A stretch of DNA of 64,000 nucleotides from Larix kaempferi (taxonomy: Eukaryota; Streptophyta; Pinopsida; Pinales; Pinaceae), in NCBI GenBank assembly GCA_027924585.1, contig BSBM01001437.1, forward strand, positions 186,001 through 250,000, read 5' to 3'. Below, piece after piece: positions 36,361-47,300 of this stretch (its first letter is position 1; every line of letters begins with the position of its first letter). The notes beneath the pieces were generated by a model. The model made no database searches. It worked only from the letters and a program-made list of their open reading frames with translations, and was not told where the DNA came from. The position numbers and the translations under genes were made by a program.

Positions 36361-39300
36361 CTCCAATTAAATTTAATTTTAAAAATTGGAGTTTGATCTA
36401 GGCTGGTTCCATTTCTAGTTCAGAATCTATATCAAAAATGTCAAGCATTAACATATATACTGAAATTAATGCATCTATGAAATCCACACTGAAATCACGA
36501 TAGATTGAGAATGATCACGATGTGAACCATATTTTCATTTATTTAATCCTCTATTTTCCAATTTAACAATTTACTCATACTTATTACTTACATTATGATA
36601 ATCCTCATAATTCTAATCCTCAATATGATAGGTTTGCACCTCGGGAGATTTGATCTCTCTCGGCGCTTGATAGAGCCTAGGATTTGGATCTAGGCTGGTT
36701 ATATGAAACTCACCTTCTTTTTAGTTGTGTAACAAATATCTCACAAGTTGCAGGTTGCTTTAGTTGAAGAGTGGAATTCCTTAGTTGGATACCCCACTAC
36801 TTCAAGCATCGGAAGAGCAAAGAGCACAAATTCCTCCCCTCACTCTCAAATTTCTGCATTTTATATTTGCTTACTTTCTCATATTAAAATCTTGTTCTAG
36901 TTTTCATTTACAAGCTCTATTATAGTGCAAATTTACTTGTCCAAATTTCAGAATTGTTTTCATACTATTTATACCATAACACTAATAGTGTCCAAGAATG
37001 GTTTTGGACATTTTTCGTTATTGGTTGCTTGCTATTTTTTGCAAGTTTATAACAGTACAAGGGGATATGCTGCTCAAATTTGGCCACAACTCGGTGCAAA
37101 GGACATCCAAAAGAAGCCATCCCAAGTCCCTTGCAAGAAAAGGGTCAAAATCTCTCCTCTTTTTTTTTTCATAATATCCAAGTGTTGAAAATTATTTTGA
37201 TGTAACAAGTTCAAAAGAATCTCTTGAACTTGATTCCTTGTTTATTTCCAAAGCATATTTGAGTTTTATTTTTCAGCTAGCCCTTGCATGCAAAGGAAGT
37301 TGGGCTTGCCCACCCTTGCATTGCAAGTGAAGAGGCGCTAGAGTTAGCACTTAGTTTATTTTCAGCATTTCCTTCATTCTTTTGCCCCACCTCTTCACTT
37401 GGAAGAGGATTGAGTAGCTACATAAATTGTTAATTTACTTTTATTTGCGATCCATTGCTTACAAAGGAAGTTGGGTTCTCCCACCCTTGTAAGCAAAAGA
37501 GAAAATGCTAGGATTTAATTTACTTCTAATTGTATTAATTCATTTGTTGCCCACACCTTGCATGTGAAGTGGCTTTGCCCTCCTGCAAAACCATACTGGC
37601 TAATGGTTTCTTGTAGTTTCTATGTATTTCTTTGAAAAGCAATAAACCCTTGCCCAACTTTTGCCCCATACTCACTCCCCTTGTCGGTTTGACCAATCCT
37701 AGGTGAAAAGAAAGGCCAAAAGTTTGATTTGGCTAGTGTAATAGGCATTCTAACAAGTTATCTGGAAGTTGAGAAAATAAGGATTGATCTGTGGAGCTAG
37801 AGGGGTAGAGGTTGTTGGGAGCCTCATGGCACTTCGTGTCCTCCTGTTGAACACCCGACAATTTTTGGAATTGACTTGTGGAGCTAGAAGGGAACCTTGT
37901 GTTCGCTTGTTGAGCACCCAACAGTTTCTCTCAAATTGAAAGATAAATGTTGGAGGTAGTCACATTAGTTTAGGACATTCAATTTTCAATTCTGCACTTT
38001 CTCAACACACATTAATTCCCTAAGCAAAAGTGAGGCCTTAAAATCATTTAAAATTTACAGGACCACTTGCAAAACATCTTATTTTCTTGGCACATTTATT
38101 TCATTTCGAGTTCTTTCTTTCAATTGCAAGTTATTTCAAGTCCAAGTATATTTAATGGTTAGTTAAGTTATTTTGCAAACAAGTCATTTATTTCAGTTCT
38201 TGCAATCTTTGAATGTTCTAAATTTGGGAAAGTAATTATTGCAATTTGTTGTATATCTTGTATGATTAATTGAACAAGTATTGGTTTATTGTTGACTCCG
38301 TAGCCCAAGTAGAATAGGCACTGGTTATTTGATTGTTTCATTCTTATTTGGTTGAGTGTCAAAATAAGGTTTGTCTGTCATTGAATATTTGCACTTTGCA
38401 TGATTGCTTGTCATTCAACTTAAATAAGCATAATTAAATTTGAACTCCTAAAACTAAAACTCTTTAAAATTTAGTAAATAGGGACTACCCCACTTGACCT
38501 TTGGGAGTTGCGTCTAAATGGAGGAGCTAGGAATCGAGGTGATAGTGGGTTCGAAACTCATAGTTGCCCCTCAAGAATACACCTAGTGGTTGGGAGACTT
38601 TTCTGAGGTAAGTGTGTTATAGGCGGCAACACATACCACAAAAAAAATATGCATACGATGAATGACATAGGGTGTCATAATTCTTTTATAAAACTAAAAT
38701 CATAAACAAAGATCAAATAACTAAAAAGTTGCCTAACTTGCAATTGTTTCCAAAAGATGTTAGAGCGTTTAACATCAGTATAATTTTTTCAAGGAGAAAT
38801 TTAAAATGGAAATTTAAATGTGAACTAACTTGACATCACTTAGATTGGGTTAAAAGTCAAGCTCAAGAGTCTTTTGTTTTTTGTTGGTTGAACCCCTTCT
38901 TAATCCCGAGACAGTTCTTAATCCTGGTCCAATGACTTCATCAAATGCAGACCACGTTAACATGGCTGCATTAAACAGGTGGCTTCACTAACACAGCTAG
39001 ATGTCTCAGGGGGTTTTGAACCTGGATCTCTCCAAGGTCAAACAGGTGACTTAACCATTGGGTCATGATCTGCTCGACATCTCATTTTGGGACTTTAGTT
39101 TAGCCATTTCTATAGAAATTATTTTTTCTTTGCTGGTGTGCTCAAACTGTGATTGAATCGCATGCGACGACCATCTAGTTGAACTACTAAAATTGACACT
39201 AATAGCATGATAGAAATCACTATTCAATACAGGAGATTGAAATACTAAAAGCGACCTTCAATTGTCATATTTCATGTTCTCCATGATCACATAAAAATGT

Positions 39301-39418
39301 TCACGCAGAGTGAGATTAATGTAGATTATGATATGAATCCATGAACACAGCATAGCTATGAATGTATAATACATAAATTCTATAGTGACACACTTCTATG
39401 AAAATAGAGATGTCAAAC
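36361..39418. other. Intron sequence of the host gene, no element resolved
   Basis: About 3 kb without recognisable protein similarity. The segment 37260-37600 has a thrice-repeated theme (TTGGGCT/CTTTGCCC...CCACCCTTG, GCAAGTGAAG), suggesting an old degenerate duplication. The sequence at 38480-38560 (GGGACTACCCCACTTGACC...GGAGGAGC) resembles part of repeat R3. Confidence 0.35.
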
Positions 39419-39510
39419 CTTAGCAGCCCTTCTGGATCAAAAGGAGCTTGACACCATACAGGTGCATTTGATGGAAGTGGACCATAATCTGGAGAGTTAA
39501 CACTACATTC
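39419..39510 (-). CDS. HGSNAT-like gene, exon B
   Basis: 92 bp on the minus strand, acceptor GATGTAG and donor GTTTGA. It encodes ECSVNSPDYGPLPSNAPVWC then QAPFDPEGLL, closely matching the conserved 'APSWCxAPFDPEGLLSS' loop of plant HGSNAT-like proteins. It ends after two bases (AG) of a Ser codon that exon C completes, so the 19.1-kb intron is in phase. A 130-bp intron separates it from exon A. Confidence 0.92.
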
Positions 39511-39640
39511 CTACATCACAGAATTACACAATTAGGATGAGAATCTGTACATTAAAGAGAATGTCAAATGAAAAAAAGGACCAATAACTATCAACAAAGA
39601 GTGGAACAAGTAAAAATATGCAATATAAAATTAATATTAC

Positions 39641-39757
39641 CTTTATTCGCTTATACACAGGATTCTGATATAAATGCTTCACACCTAGAACAGAAGAATC
39701 AATCATACGAACAGCATTACAAGCTGGTCCAAGGCTTCCCCTCAACCCACATTTTAC
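39641..39757 (-). CDS. HGSNAT-like gene (heparan-alpha-glucosaminide N-acetyltransferase family), exon A
   Basis: 117 bp, exactly 39 codons, minus strand. The acceptor is a T-run ending TTTAG and the donor is GTAATA. It encodes VKCGLRGSLGPACNAVRMID then SSVLGVKHLYQNPVYKRIK, matching the family block 'CG.RG.LGPACNAVG..DR..LG..HLY..P'. The animal member is a multi-pass membrane enzyme that transfers acetyl groups across the lysosomal membrane to heparan sulfate; the plant role is not established. With exons B to E it gives about 152 contiguous residues of the middle of the protein with correct phases, consensus splice sites and no stops, so it behaves as an intact gene. N-terminal exons were not found at 39758-64000. 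Confidence 0.92.
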
Positions 39758-40610
39758 CTAAAAAAAATAAACAAATAAAGTTCTCTGAACAAGTCATTCC
39801 TTTATTCAAACATAAATGCAAACTAAGAAACCCATAAATGCATCCACATCTCTCGGCCAACCATTTCAGATTATCTTAAACATACATAAGTGTGTAGCAA
39901 GCAGAGTCAGAGTAGAAACTCCATAAGTCAAGCTGTTGAATTTTGAGATATCAAACCAATGAACATTTTTTCTGCAGCTTCAACTTACTAAAACTGTACA
40001 AACTCAAACAGAATATTTATGACAAATTTGTTACAATCTGTTACCTCCTAGACCTGCACTCAAAATGTTCAAAATCCCAAAACCAAGTGCAACCCTTGAG
40101 GCACTTCAGAAGGGTGCCCATTGTCACCGAAGCAACTCTTCCTCTCACTTTAGGCCGGCTCTCCTCCAGCACAAGGTGGGAAACCCTAAAAGAGATGTTT
40201 ATAATATTCCTAAAATTAAATGGCTTGAAAGATTACCAAGACCAATGCCTATCCAATGGGTGATAGAGTCAAGCTCAACAATCAAGAGGGTTAAAACTTG
40301 TATTGTAAGAGGCCTAGTTAGGCTGTTACAAACATACTCTAACCAACCACATCGATCTACTTCAATATGCAGAAAATTAAAGGAGGGCATTTCCAAAGCT
40401 GTTCCTCACAACCAATCAAGATCAGCAAAGTAATAGTGTGCAACCATGAATAATTAAAGGACAGACACATACAGAACCATAAATCAAGTAGACAACAATA
40501 CGAAGCCTTCTTTATAGATCGACCAACCAACAATACATCATTCTTCAATTAGATTTCAATACAAGATTAAGAGAGCCTACACATGCCACACTTAACCTTC
40601 AAAGCCTAGC
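39758..40610. other. Non-coding sequence upstream of exon A
   Basis: AT-rich, with ORFs up to about 120 codons on the plus strand that match nothing I recognise. Probably intron, since the HGSNAT-like protein needs several more N-terminal exons. Confidence 0.4.
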
Positions 40611-40618
40611 TAGGAAAG

Positions 40619-41310
40619 CTAAGTTGCAGGAAACGTGCTCCCCCCCCACGTCCCCTGTCCGTTTCCGTACGGAAACGAGGAAACGCGTACGGAACGTGAA
40701 GGAAACGCGTTTCAAAAAAAGGAAACCCGTTTCCAAAAACGGAAACCCGTTTCCAAAAAAAGGAAACCCGTTTCCAAATCAATTTTCAATATTTTAGCAC
40801 GTTTCCGTCCAAGTTAGCCCGTCAACGCTTGGTCAAGGCTAATTTTTAAATTTTTTAATGAAGTTTACAATATCTGGCTAGGGGTTTAGGCAATTTCCGG
40901 AAGCTTCTAGTGTCCGTCCAAGCCTTATAAAATAACATTGGCCTCATATATGACCTGAGTTTGGATATATGTATTAGCCTCATTTATCAAGGTTGTTTTT
41001 GGTTATTTTCATTTGCATTATGGAATCATCTATGGTTAGTATGTGTTGTTTTTGGATACTACTATTAAAATGTGATGTGATGTTACATGTATCATTGTAT
41101 GACCATGACTATGTCACTATGATTTCTAATTGTGTTGGAATCTTGGATTTAATCTGTAAATCATTTTAGATTTCACATTCAATTTTTTAAATGTCCTATA
41201 TATATATATATATATCGCGTTTCCCCGTTTCCTAAATTTTGGGGGGTCACGTTTCCAACGCGTCCCCGTTTCGGAAACTCGTCCCCGTTTCCCCGTTTCG
41301 TGCAACTTAG
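40619..41310. mobile_element. hAT-type MITE, 692 bp, with GGAAACG arrays
   Basis: An 8-bp target duplication TAGGAAAG (40611-40618 and 41311-41318) flanks inverted termini CTAAGTTGCAGGAAACG and CTAAGTTGCACGAAACG. The left array has GGAAACG/GGAAACCCG units (40660-40780), the right one CCCCGTTTC units (41215-41300), with a (TA)n tract at 41200-41216 just inside. No coding sequence. Confidence 0.94.
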
Positions 41311-41680
41311 TAGGAAAGCCCTCAAAATAGAGTGAACAGCTCTAACTGAGAATTTACAGCAGCAAATATCCTTCAATAGATACAATGATTACAGCAATAT
41401 AATGGGAGGGTTTCAGCTCTACCCTAACCTCCTCTTAATGGAGAAAAAATGCCCTTCTACAAAGATTATTCCAGCAGATCTATACAGTAATTTCCAGCTA
41501 TCAAATCAACACAAGAAAGCAGAAAAAAAATGAAGAACATCACATTGAAGTGCCCCTTAACTTCTTCCTCCCAATAGATCTTCAACTAAGCTTGTAGGGG
41601 ATATCCCACACACCCAACCATGCCTCTAGCAAGATGAACCTTTCCTGTACTTATACCTATTTCCATTTCAAGATTAGGAC

Positions 41681-42773
41681 CAGTGTTACCAGACTCAAGA
41701 AAGACTCGCCAAGTCTGCCAAGTTTGTACGAGTCTACTGCGAAACAAGTACTCAACAAGACTTGGCTAGTAGACTCAAGACTCACCAAACTCACCCAGTG
41801 ACTCGCAAGTCCGACCCAGCACAGTCTCCTTCACCTCGTCTACACATGTGGGTATGTTTGACCAATCAACATGGATTTGGAGGAAAATTTAGGAGAGAAA
41901 TGAAGTGATTGAGGAATTTGAATCCTTTGAAAAGGCATTTCTTCCCTCATTCCAATTTACTGCTCTCCCATTCCATTTCACTACTGTGTGCTCTAATTGC
42001 GAGGAGGTGAGCTCATCATCAACTACGAGGGCAATTGAAGGAGACTTCAGCATCAAGATTCAACAGTGATAACTAGAAGAAGATCAATTAGGTTATTGTC
42101 TGGAGGTTGAAGGAGGTTCAAGTTAGAGGTTTTTAGTTTTAAATATTTTTTTAATTTTATTTTAGTTTTTTTCGTTTTAGTTCTTTTTGTGACTTGTAGG
42201 TTCTCACAATGATAGCCTACAAGCTTGTAGGCTGTGATGGCCTATAGGTTGTCACAGTGATGGCCTGTAGGGTGTCACTGTAATAGCCTACAGGTTTGTA
42301 GGCTGTGATGGCAACCTACACAAGCCTGTGTGGGTTGGCATCACAAGCTTGTGTAGGCCTGTGTGGGTTTCCATGACAGCCTACAGGCCTATAGGTTGTC
42401 ACTGTGATAGCCTACAAGCCTGTCGGCTATAAAAAAATCATTTTTATTTTAAATTTTAAATTTTTATTTTGAATTTTAATATACAATTAAAAAGTTTAGC
42501 CCTATGGGGCCTAAGCTAACTCCATACATTTTTACCACTTTAGATTGTTATCCACGGCACCTAAGGCCAAACCTAAAAGGCTATTTGATAAAATATTAAA
42601 ACATTTTGTCCGATTGGTCCCAGGTGACAACCCTCAAGTAAAGTGCAATTACCATCTGACTACTATGTATGGGGGCATAAACAGGCTTAAACGCCACCTA
42701 GCTAGAGTTGTGTGCAAAGATGACATAGTTTGTGATGGCTGCCCTGAAGAAGTCACAATAGAAATGCAATCTG
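41681..42773 (+). mobile_element. 5' part of another hAT element
   Basis: It starts CAGTGTTACCAGACTC, which fits the TIR theme of the other hAT elements, followed by GACTCGCC-type subterminal units (41700-41820) like those of the MITE at 7212-8176. A palindromic minisatellite and then a BED-finger coding exon follow. The right end was not found; a further MITE interrupts it at 42774. Confidence 0.65.
42190..42430. repeat. Palindromic minisatellite
   Basis: Degenerate repeats of a roughly 30-bp unit combining GCCTACAAGC/GCTTGTAGGC and GTCACAGTGATGG occur in both orientations. A perfect 20-bp palindrome, AGCCTACAAGCTTGTAGGCT, lies at 42214-42233. It sits between the subterminal region and the coding exon of the hAT fragment, roughly where a promoter or leader would be. 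Confidence 0.8.
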
Positions 42774-42781
42774 CTAAGTAG
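42545..42781 (+). pseudogene. BED zinc-finger exon of a hAT transposase, truncated
   Basis: The exon follows a pyrimidine-rich ...TTTTTACCACTTTAG acceptor-like sequence. It encodes PKAKPKRLFDKILKHFVR, VKCNYHLTTMYGGINRLKRH and a ...CDGCPEEV ending, the BED finger layout of hAT transposases. The second metal ligand appears changed: KCNYH stands where K-C-x-x-C is expected. Coding stops where the MITE at 42774 is inserted. Confidence 0.75.
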
Positions 42782-43489
42782 CAGGTGTACTCATACCGGG
42801 TACAGGTACCCATGTCCCTAGTACGGGGTCGGGGACTTCTCAAAGGTATCCTGTTGTACCCAAAAATTCGCCCACATACCCAAAATTTATGTTAGCGAAA
42901 TAGGGCACGTCGAGAGTAGAGGGGACAGGGTACTCCAATTTTGGGGATGCCTAGGGACACCTGGACGCTGATGACAGTGATGTTGCAGGTGTAGATGGCC
43001 TAGAGAAGATGGCTTAAGGAAGCCAAATAAGCAATGTTGTTCATTGTCCAATGATTCTGAATTTTTTATTTCATATTTGGAAATGCCATTAGGCAAATTT
43101 TGGATGTAGTATGACAATGGACATATATCATATCTCCTATCAATATCAAATATGTAATTTGAATTTCCACTTGGTTTATCATATTCAAAGATATGATTCA
43201 TAATTTCATATGTAATTTGAAATTTCCACTTGATATCAATGAACTTTGACGCAATGTGCATGTTTTACTATTTAGTTAGTAACTTTAACTTAGTATGTTA
43301 GACTTTATAATGTGTTGGTTGCTAAATACTAAATAGTGAAATTGATTTGAATTTCATATGTATTATGATTTTTTATTTTATATATATATACCCCTGATTT
43401 ACCCAAGTCCCATGTTTCAAAAAGTGTCATCTCGGCCCTTCTCCCCATCCCTGTTCCGATCCCTAAACCAAATTTTCCTAACAACTTAG
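42774..43489. mobile_element. hAT-type MITE, 716 bp, GGTACC/GGGTAC arrays
   Basis: The termini CTAAGTAGCAGG and, from the right, CTAAGTTGTTAGG are imperfect inverted repeats. The flanking octamers GCAATCTG and GTAATCTA agree at 6 of 8 positions with two transitions, as expected for an aged target duplication. The left array has GGGTACAGGTACCC-like units. A TA tract lies at about 43379-43391. It interrupts a hAT transposase exon. Confidence 0.65.
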
Positions 43490-43799
43490 GTAATCTACTT
43501 TGGAAGTTATCCAAGAATAGAAGACCAAGAGATCTAGGCTGAAGGTTGAAACTACAAGGATGGGTAGTGTTATGCCATTTGCTGAATGGGAATACTAGTA
43601 CTTATTTTTGCTTTCATCCTACTTCAACATTCCAGACTTGTGTGTCCAAAAAAGATATCAATAATAAGAATGCCAAGAGATTATGCCAGTTCATGCCATG
43701 ATGTTTCCATCCCATTCCTGAGGATTCATTATGATTAGGCTTTGTATAGATGTTGTACTTCACCATTGTTAAGCTGCCCATATAGGCAGAGAGGCAATT

Positions 43800-44180
43800 T
43801 AGATCGAAATGGAAAAAATCGGCGAAAAATCGGCGATGTCCCGAAAAATCGCGATTTTTTCTGGGTGTCAATTTTTCGGCCCAAAAAATCGGACCCTGGA
43901 AAAATTCGGCAAAAATCGGGAAAAATTCAGCAAAAATCGAAAAAAAAACAGCAAAAAATTGGCAAAAATCGGGTGAAGATCAGAAAACAATCAGGAAAAA
44001 TCAGTAAATAAGGGAAAAAATCGGTAAGCAAATTTTGACCTTATCAACATACAATTTTTGAATTTTTTAATGCTTTCCGCGGTTTGCCGATTTTTGCCGA
44101 TATTTTCGCTGATGTTGCCGAGAAGATGTTTTCTAGACCCTCGCCGATTTTTTGCCGATGCCGATTTTTTCCACTAAGAT
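43800..44180. mobile_element. Short element with AAAAATCGGC subterminal arrays
   Basis: Left arrays of AAAAATCGGC/GAAAAATCGG units (43808-44030) and right arrays in reverse (GCCGATTTTTTGCCGATGCC, 44085-44175) bracket a short AT-rich centre. The outermost shared inverted sequence is GTGGAAAAAATCGGC-like. I could not fix an 8-bp target duplication, so boundaries are approximate and hAT assignment is by analogy. Confidence 0.6.
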
Positions 44181-44357
44181 TTGGATGACACAGAGCCAAA
44201 CACATAATGATGCACCACAAACACAGAGATAAATGACGTGAAAGCACAATTTCTCATTAAGATATGCACATATAGATACACATGAGAGTGACCCTTGGTT
44301 TCATCTTCCAAGGTGTCTCTTGAACTCCTCTTGACTTTTTATATTTACCTATGATTC

Positions 44358-47300
44358 TGCTATCACACCATAGTAGCAGGGCTACTATTCTTGCTTAGCA
44401 GATATCTGCACATTCCAGAGCTTGGATTTTTCAGAGCTTGGCTATGATGACTTTATATTTTGAGATCACTCATGATCAGAGCAGTGTATTATTCAGACTT
44501 ATGACCTTGTGTCAAGGCTGAGCCTTGAGAGTTCTGATATGATGTTGAGAGTTCAGATATGATGACCGATGTGACCCTTTATTCCATACAGTTTCAGTTC
44601 AATGCCTAGAGATGTATTGCAGCAGTGTTTCAGATGATATATGATGATTATTCTTGTGATGATGTTGTATGACCTATGGATTTCTGATCATGGACTGTGG
44701 ATTATTATCTTGTTGCTTTAGTCATGTTCACAGCATTAGCTTGGTATATAATTCATGATGTGGCAAACTTTGTAAAACTTAAAATGGACTACCTTGATGA
44801 TAAACTATAAAATGGACATTTTACTTGCACATTTAGGTTGTCTGACAAAACTCACTGGTTTACTACCTTGCATAGATATGGTCTTTCTTCACACCAATTG
44901 TCTGCTAGCTTAGGCTCCACTTTCACTTGACTCCATCCATCCATGACTTTCCTTATTTGGCCTTAACCCTTGACTTGTCTTACTTGGCTTTCTGATATTG
45001 AGGACGTCTCCTTTTTACTACCTTTGTGTTTGGACCGCATCCCTGTTTGTTTAGTGTCTCGGCTCTGAGTTGGTGACAAAACTTGCCTTTGGTAAGTTGG
45101 ATTGTAGGCCTAAATCATTCCTGTCGGTTGTCCCGATGTTTGGCACTGGCAGGAACTCCCCCTAGTCACTTGAGATGTTGTTGGCTAAAACTGAAAGCTC
45201 ATGTACTACTTATGGAAACTCATGTAAATTCGCCCATGGAAACTAAAAAAAGTGCAAGAGCGATGAACTGCTAAAAATACTCCTCTAAGAGTATAAGAAA
45301 GGTCCAAAAAGCAATGGTTCTTAAATTCTATATCTAAACAATTGCTGACCTTATATATGTATAAACATGCCCTGGATGCAAGCTGCAATTAGTTGTGCTT
45401 ATCAGCACACCTGAGATCTGAAGGGTTATGTAGGCCAAAAGGCCATGAAATGAAATCAATGGATCCTAATGAAACTGGATCATCTTTTATAAAAGTAGAC
45501 ATGATGCATAAGTTGAATAAGCACTCTCTAAACAACTTACCCATTTGTGAGGCACAGCCATTCCCCGTGTTTATTTTGTCCAGCACAGAGTTTGTAGCTT
45601 CCCCTTTCTCCCAGTCCAAAGTATCTTTCAGTTGAGCTTGGACAAGTCACCCCCTTTGCCCAACCTTGTTGCTAGTCTTCATCCTTAGCTAGCAGTTAGA
45701 CCATGTCCAATGGGTGAATTTGTCATTTAAGCTATTGTGCAAGTGAATACAAAATAACAATGGAACATGCAAATATGATTAATGCCACTAAATGATGTTA
45801 TACTTTAGGTTAAGCTGTGAGTATGATTAGAGGAACATGTCTTAGTCTATTGATATGATTTATCTTTGGTTGTATATGGACCTAGTCAAACCCAGTTTGA
45901 CTATGGTCATTTCTTGGGATCCGTGTTGATGTGGGCCATGCATGCTTATTGATGATGATAGATGGACCCATATACTCTTGATGATGATACTATATGATGG
46001 ACCTATGATTCAGATGGTGATTGAAGCAGTTCAACAGGTTTTATTATTACTTTAGATCATCAGATTATGCACTATCCACATATGGTGGACCCTACAGCTA
46101 GCCCATCAAGGCAACCCATGGTGTATGAGTGCACATTCTTAGTAGATTTGGGTCTTCTAGAGCCAATGAGACACTTATCTTTCAGTTCCGGGCACTTCTG
46201 ACAATGATAGATGAAGTTTTCCACTTGTTGACCAGATTTGGGGTTGATTTCCCAGCCTGAGCAGCAGGGGCCATGAGAGGCCAGTTCACCTAGGGCGCTG
46301 TATGAGGGGGTGGGGGGCGGGGGGGTGCAGCCACTTCATATTACCATTTACCCCCCCTTCTGGAGAGCTTGGTGGGCTCAGATTGACAGCGTAGGTGCCC
46401 TAGGGGGGCAATTTCAGCAGCTTCACAGTTACCGAGGCAGGATTAAAATGGAATAAAAGGGTCACTGAGGAATTCGATTTGGGCAATTGAGGCAAGGTTT
46501 TGGCACTTGGTTTTCATAGAGGTCTTCCAGGGTGAACCCCCCATCTTCCAGCCAGTTTTCATCAATCAGTGGGGTCCACAGAAACCACAGGAGGCCTTTT
46601 ACTGCATGTCTCTCACAGATTTTGAGGACAGATTTGATCATTTGTATTTATTTTGGACATATTATATTATTTTATTGTGCCATGGGGATGAGCTAGCAAG
46701 GATTGATGCCTCATAGCCCCACCATGTGCTTTATATGTCATGTCCTAGTCATATGAGGTGGGCCCATGTATTTTTGCCCCCTCTAGAGGATGACGTCACC
46801 CTCCATGAGTACTTTTAGCTATGACGTCATCATTATTTTGAGTGATCCATGTGTTATGTTGTTATGATTCATCTTAGCCATTGATTATGTATTGAGATCT
46901 TTTAATCTCAACCACTCATCTTGTTGTAAAGTGGTTTTGAGATCTAGGGTTTTGGTCTTTATTATCCTATATAAGGAGGAGACCCCCTATTGTATAGCTC
47001 ACCTTTGGGCTCTGGAAAACTTGGAATGAAAAAAATATTTTGGAGATCTACTTCTTGGCTTTGATTGGGTTGCTCTTGCATATGTTCTTGGATCTTTTGC
47101 TTCTAGACATTGTTTGCTTTTCAGGTGAAATCGACATCAAGAGAGGGAGGCCGAATTACTTCAAGCTAGCTCAACGATTTGTTTTGTGGGAAGATTGTAG
47201 GGGTTGCTCACATCCCCCATGGGCAAGATGTCTTCATAGAGAGGGAGTTTTTCAATTGTGCTTTGTCCATTGATTACTTTCTTGATATGACATGCTTAGA

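Noticed and set aside
35974-36366. 130-codon Gly/Arg/Glu-rich minus-strand ORF
   Set aside because: It is the open complement of a CT-rich minisatellite; no domain, and the repeat explains the open frame.
43614-43871. Minus-strand ORF (GMGWKHHGMNWHNLLAFLLL) as an N-terminal HGSNAT-like exon
   Set aside because: Only loosely similar in composition to the conserved PW..C.LADFVMPFF region; no splice sites or phase support, and it overlaps an LTR end.
43800-44180. 8-bp target duplication for the ATCGGC-array element
   Set aside because: Candidate octamers on the two sides agree at no more than 5 of 8 positions, so exact ends are not claimed.
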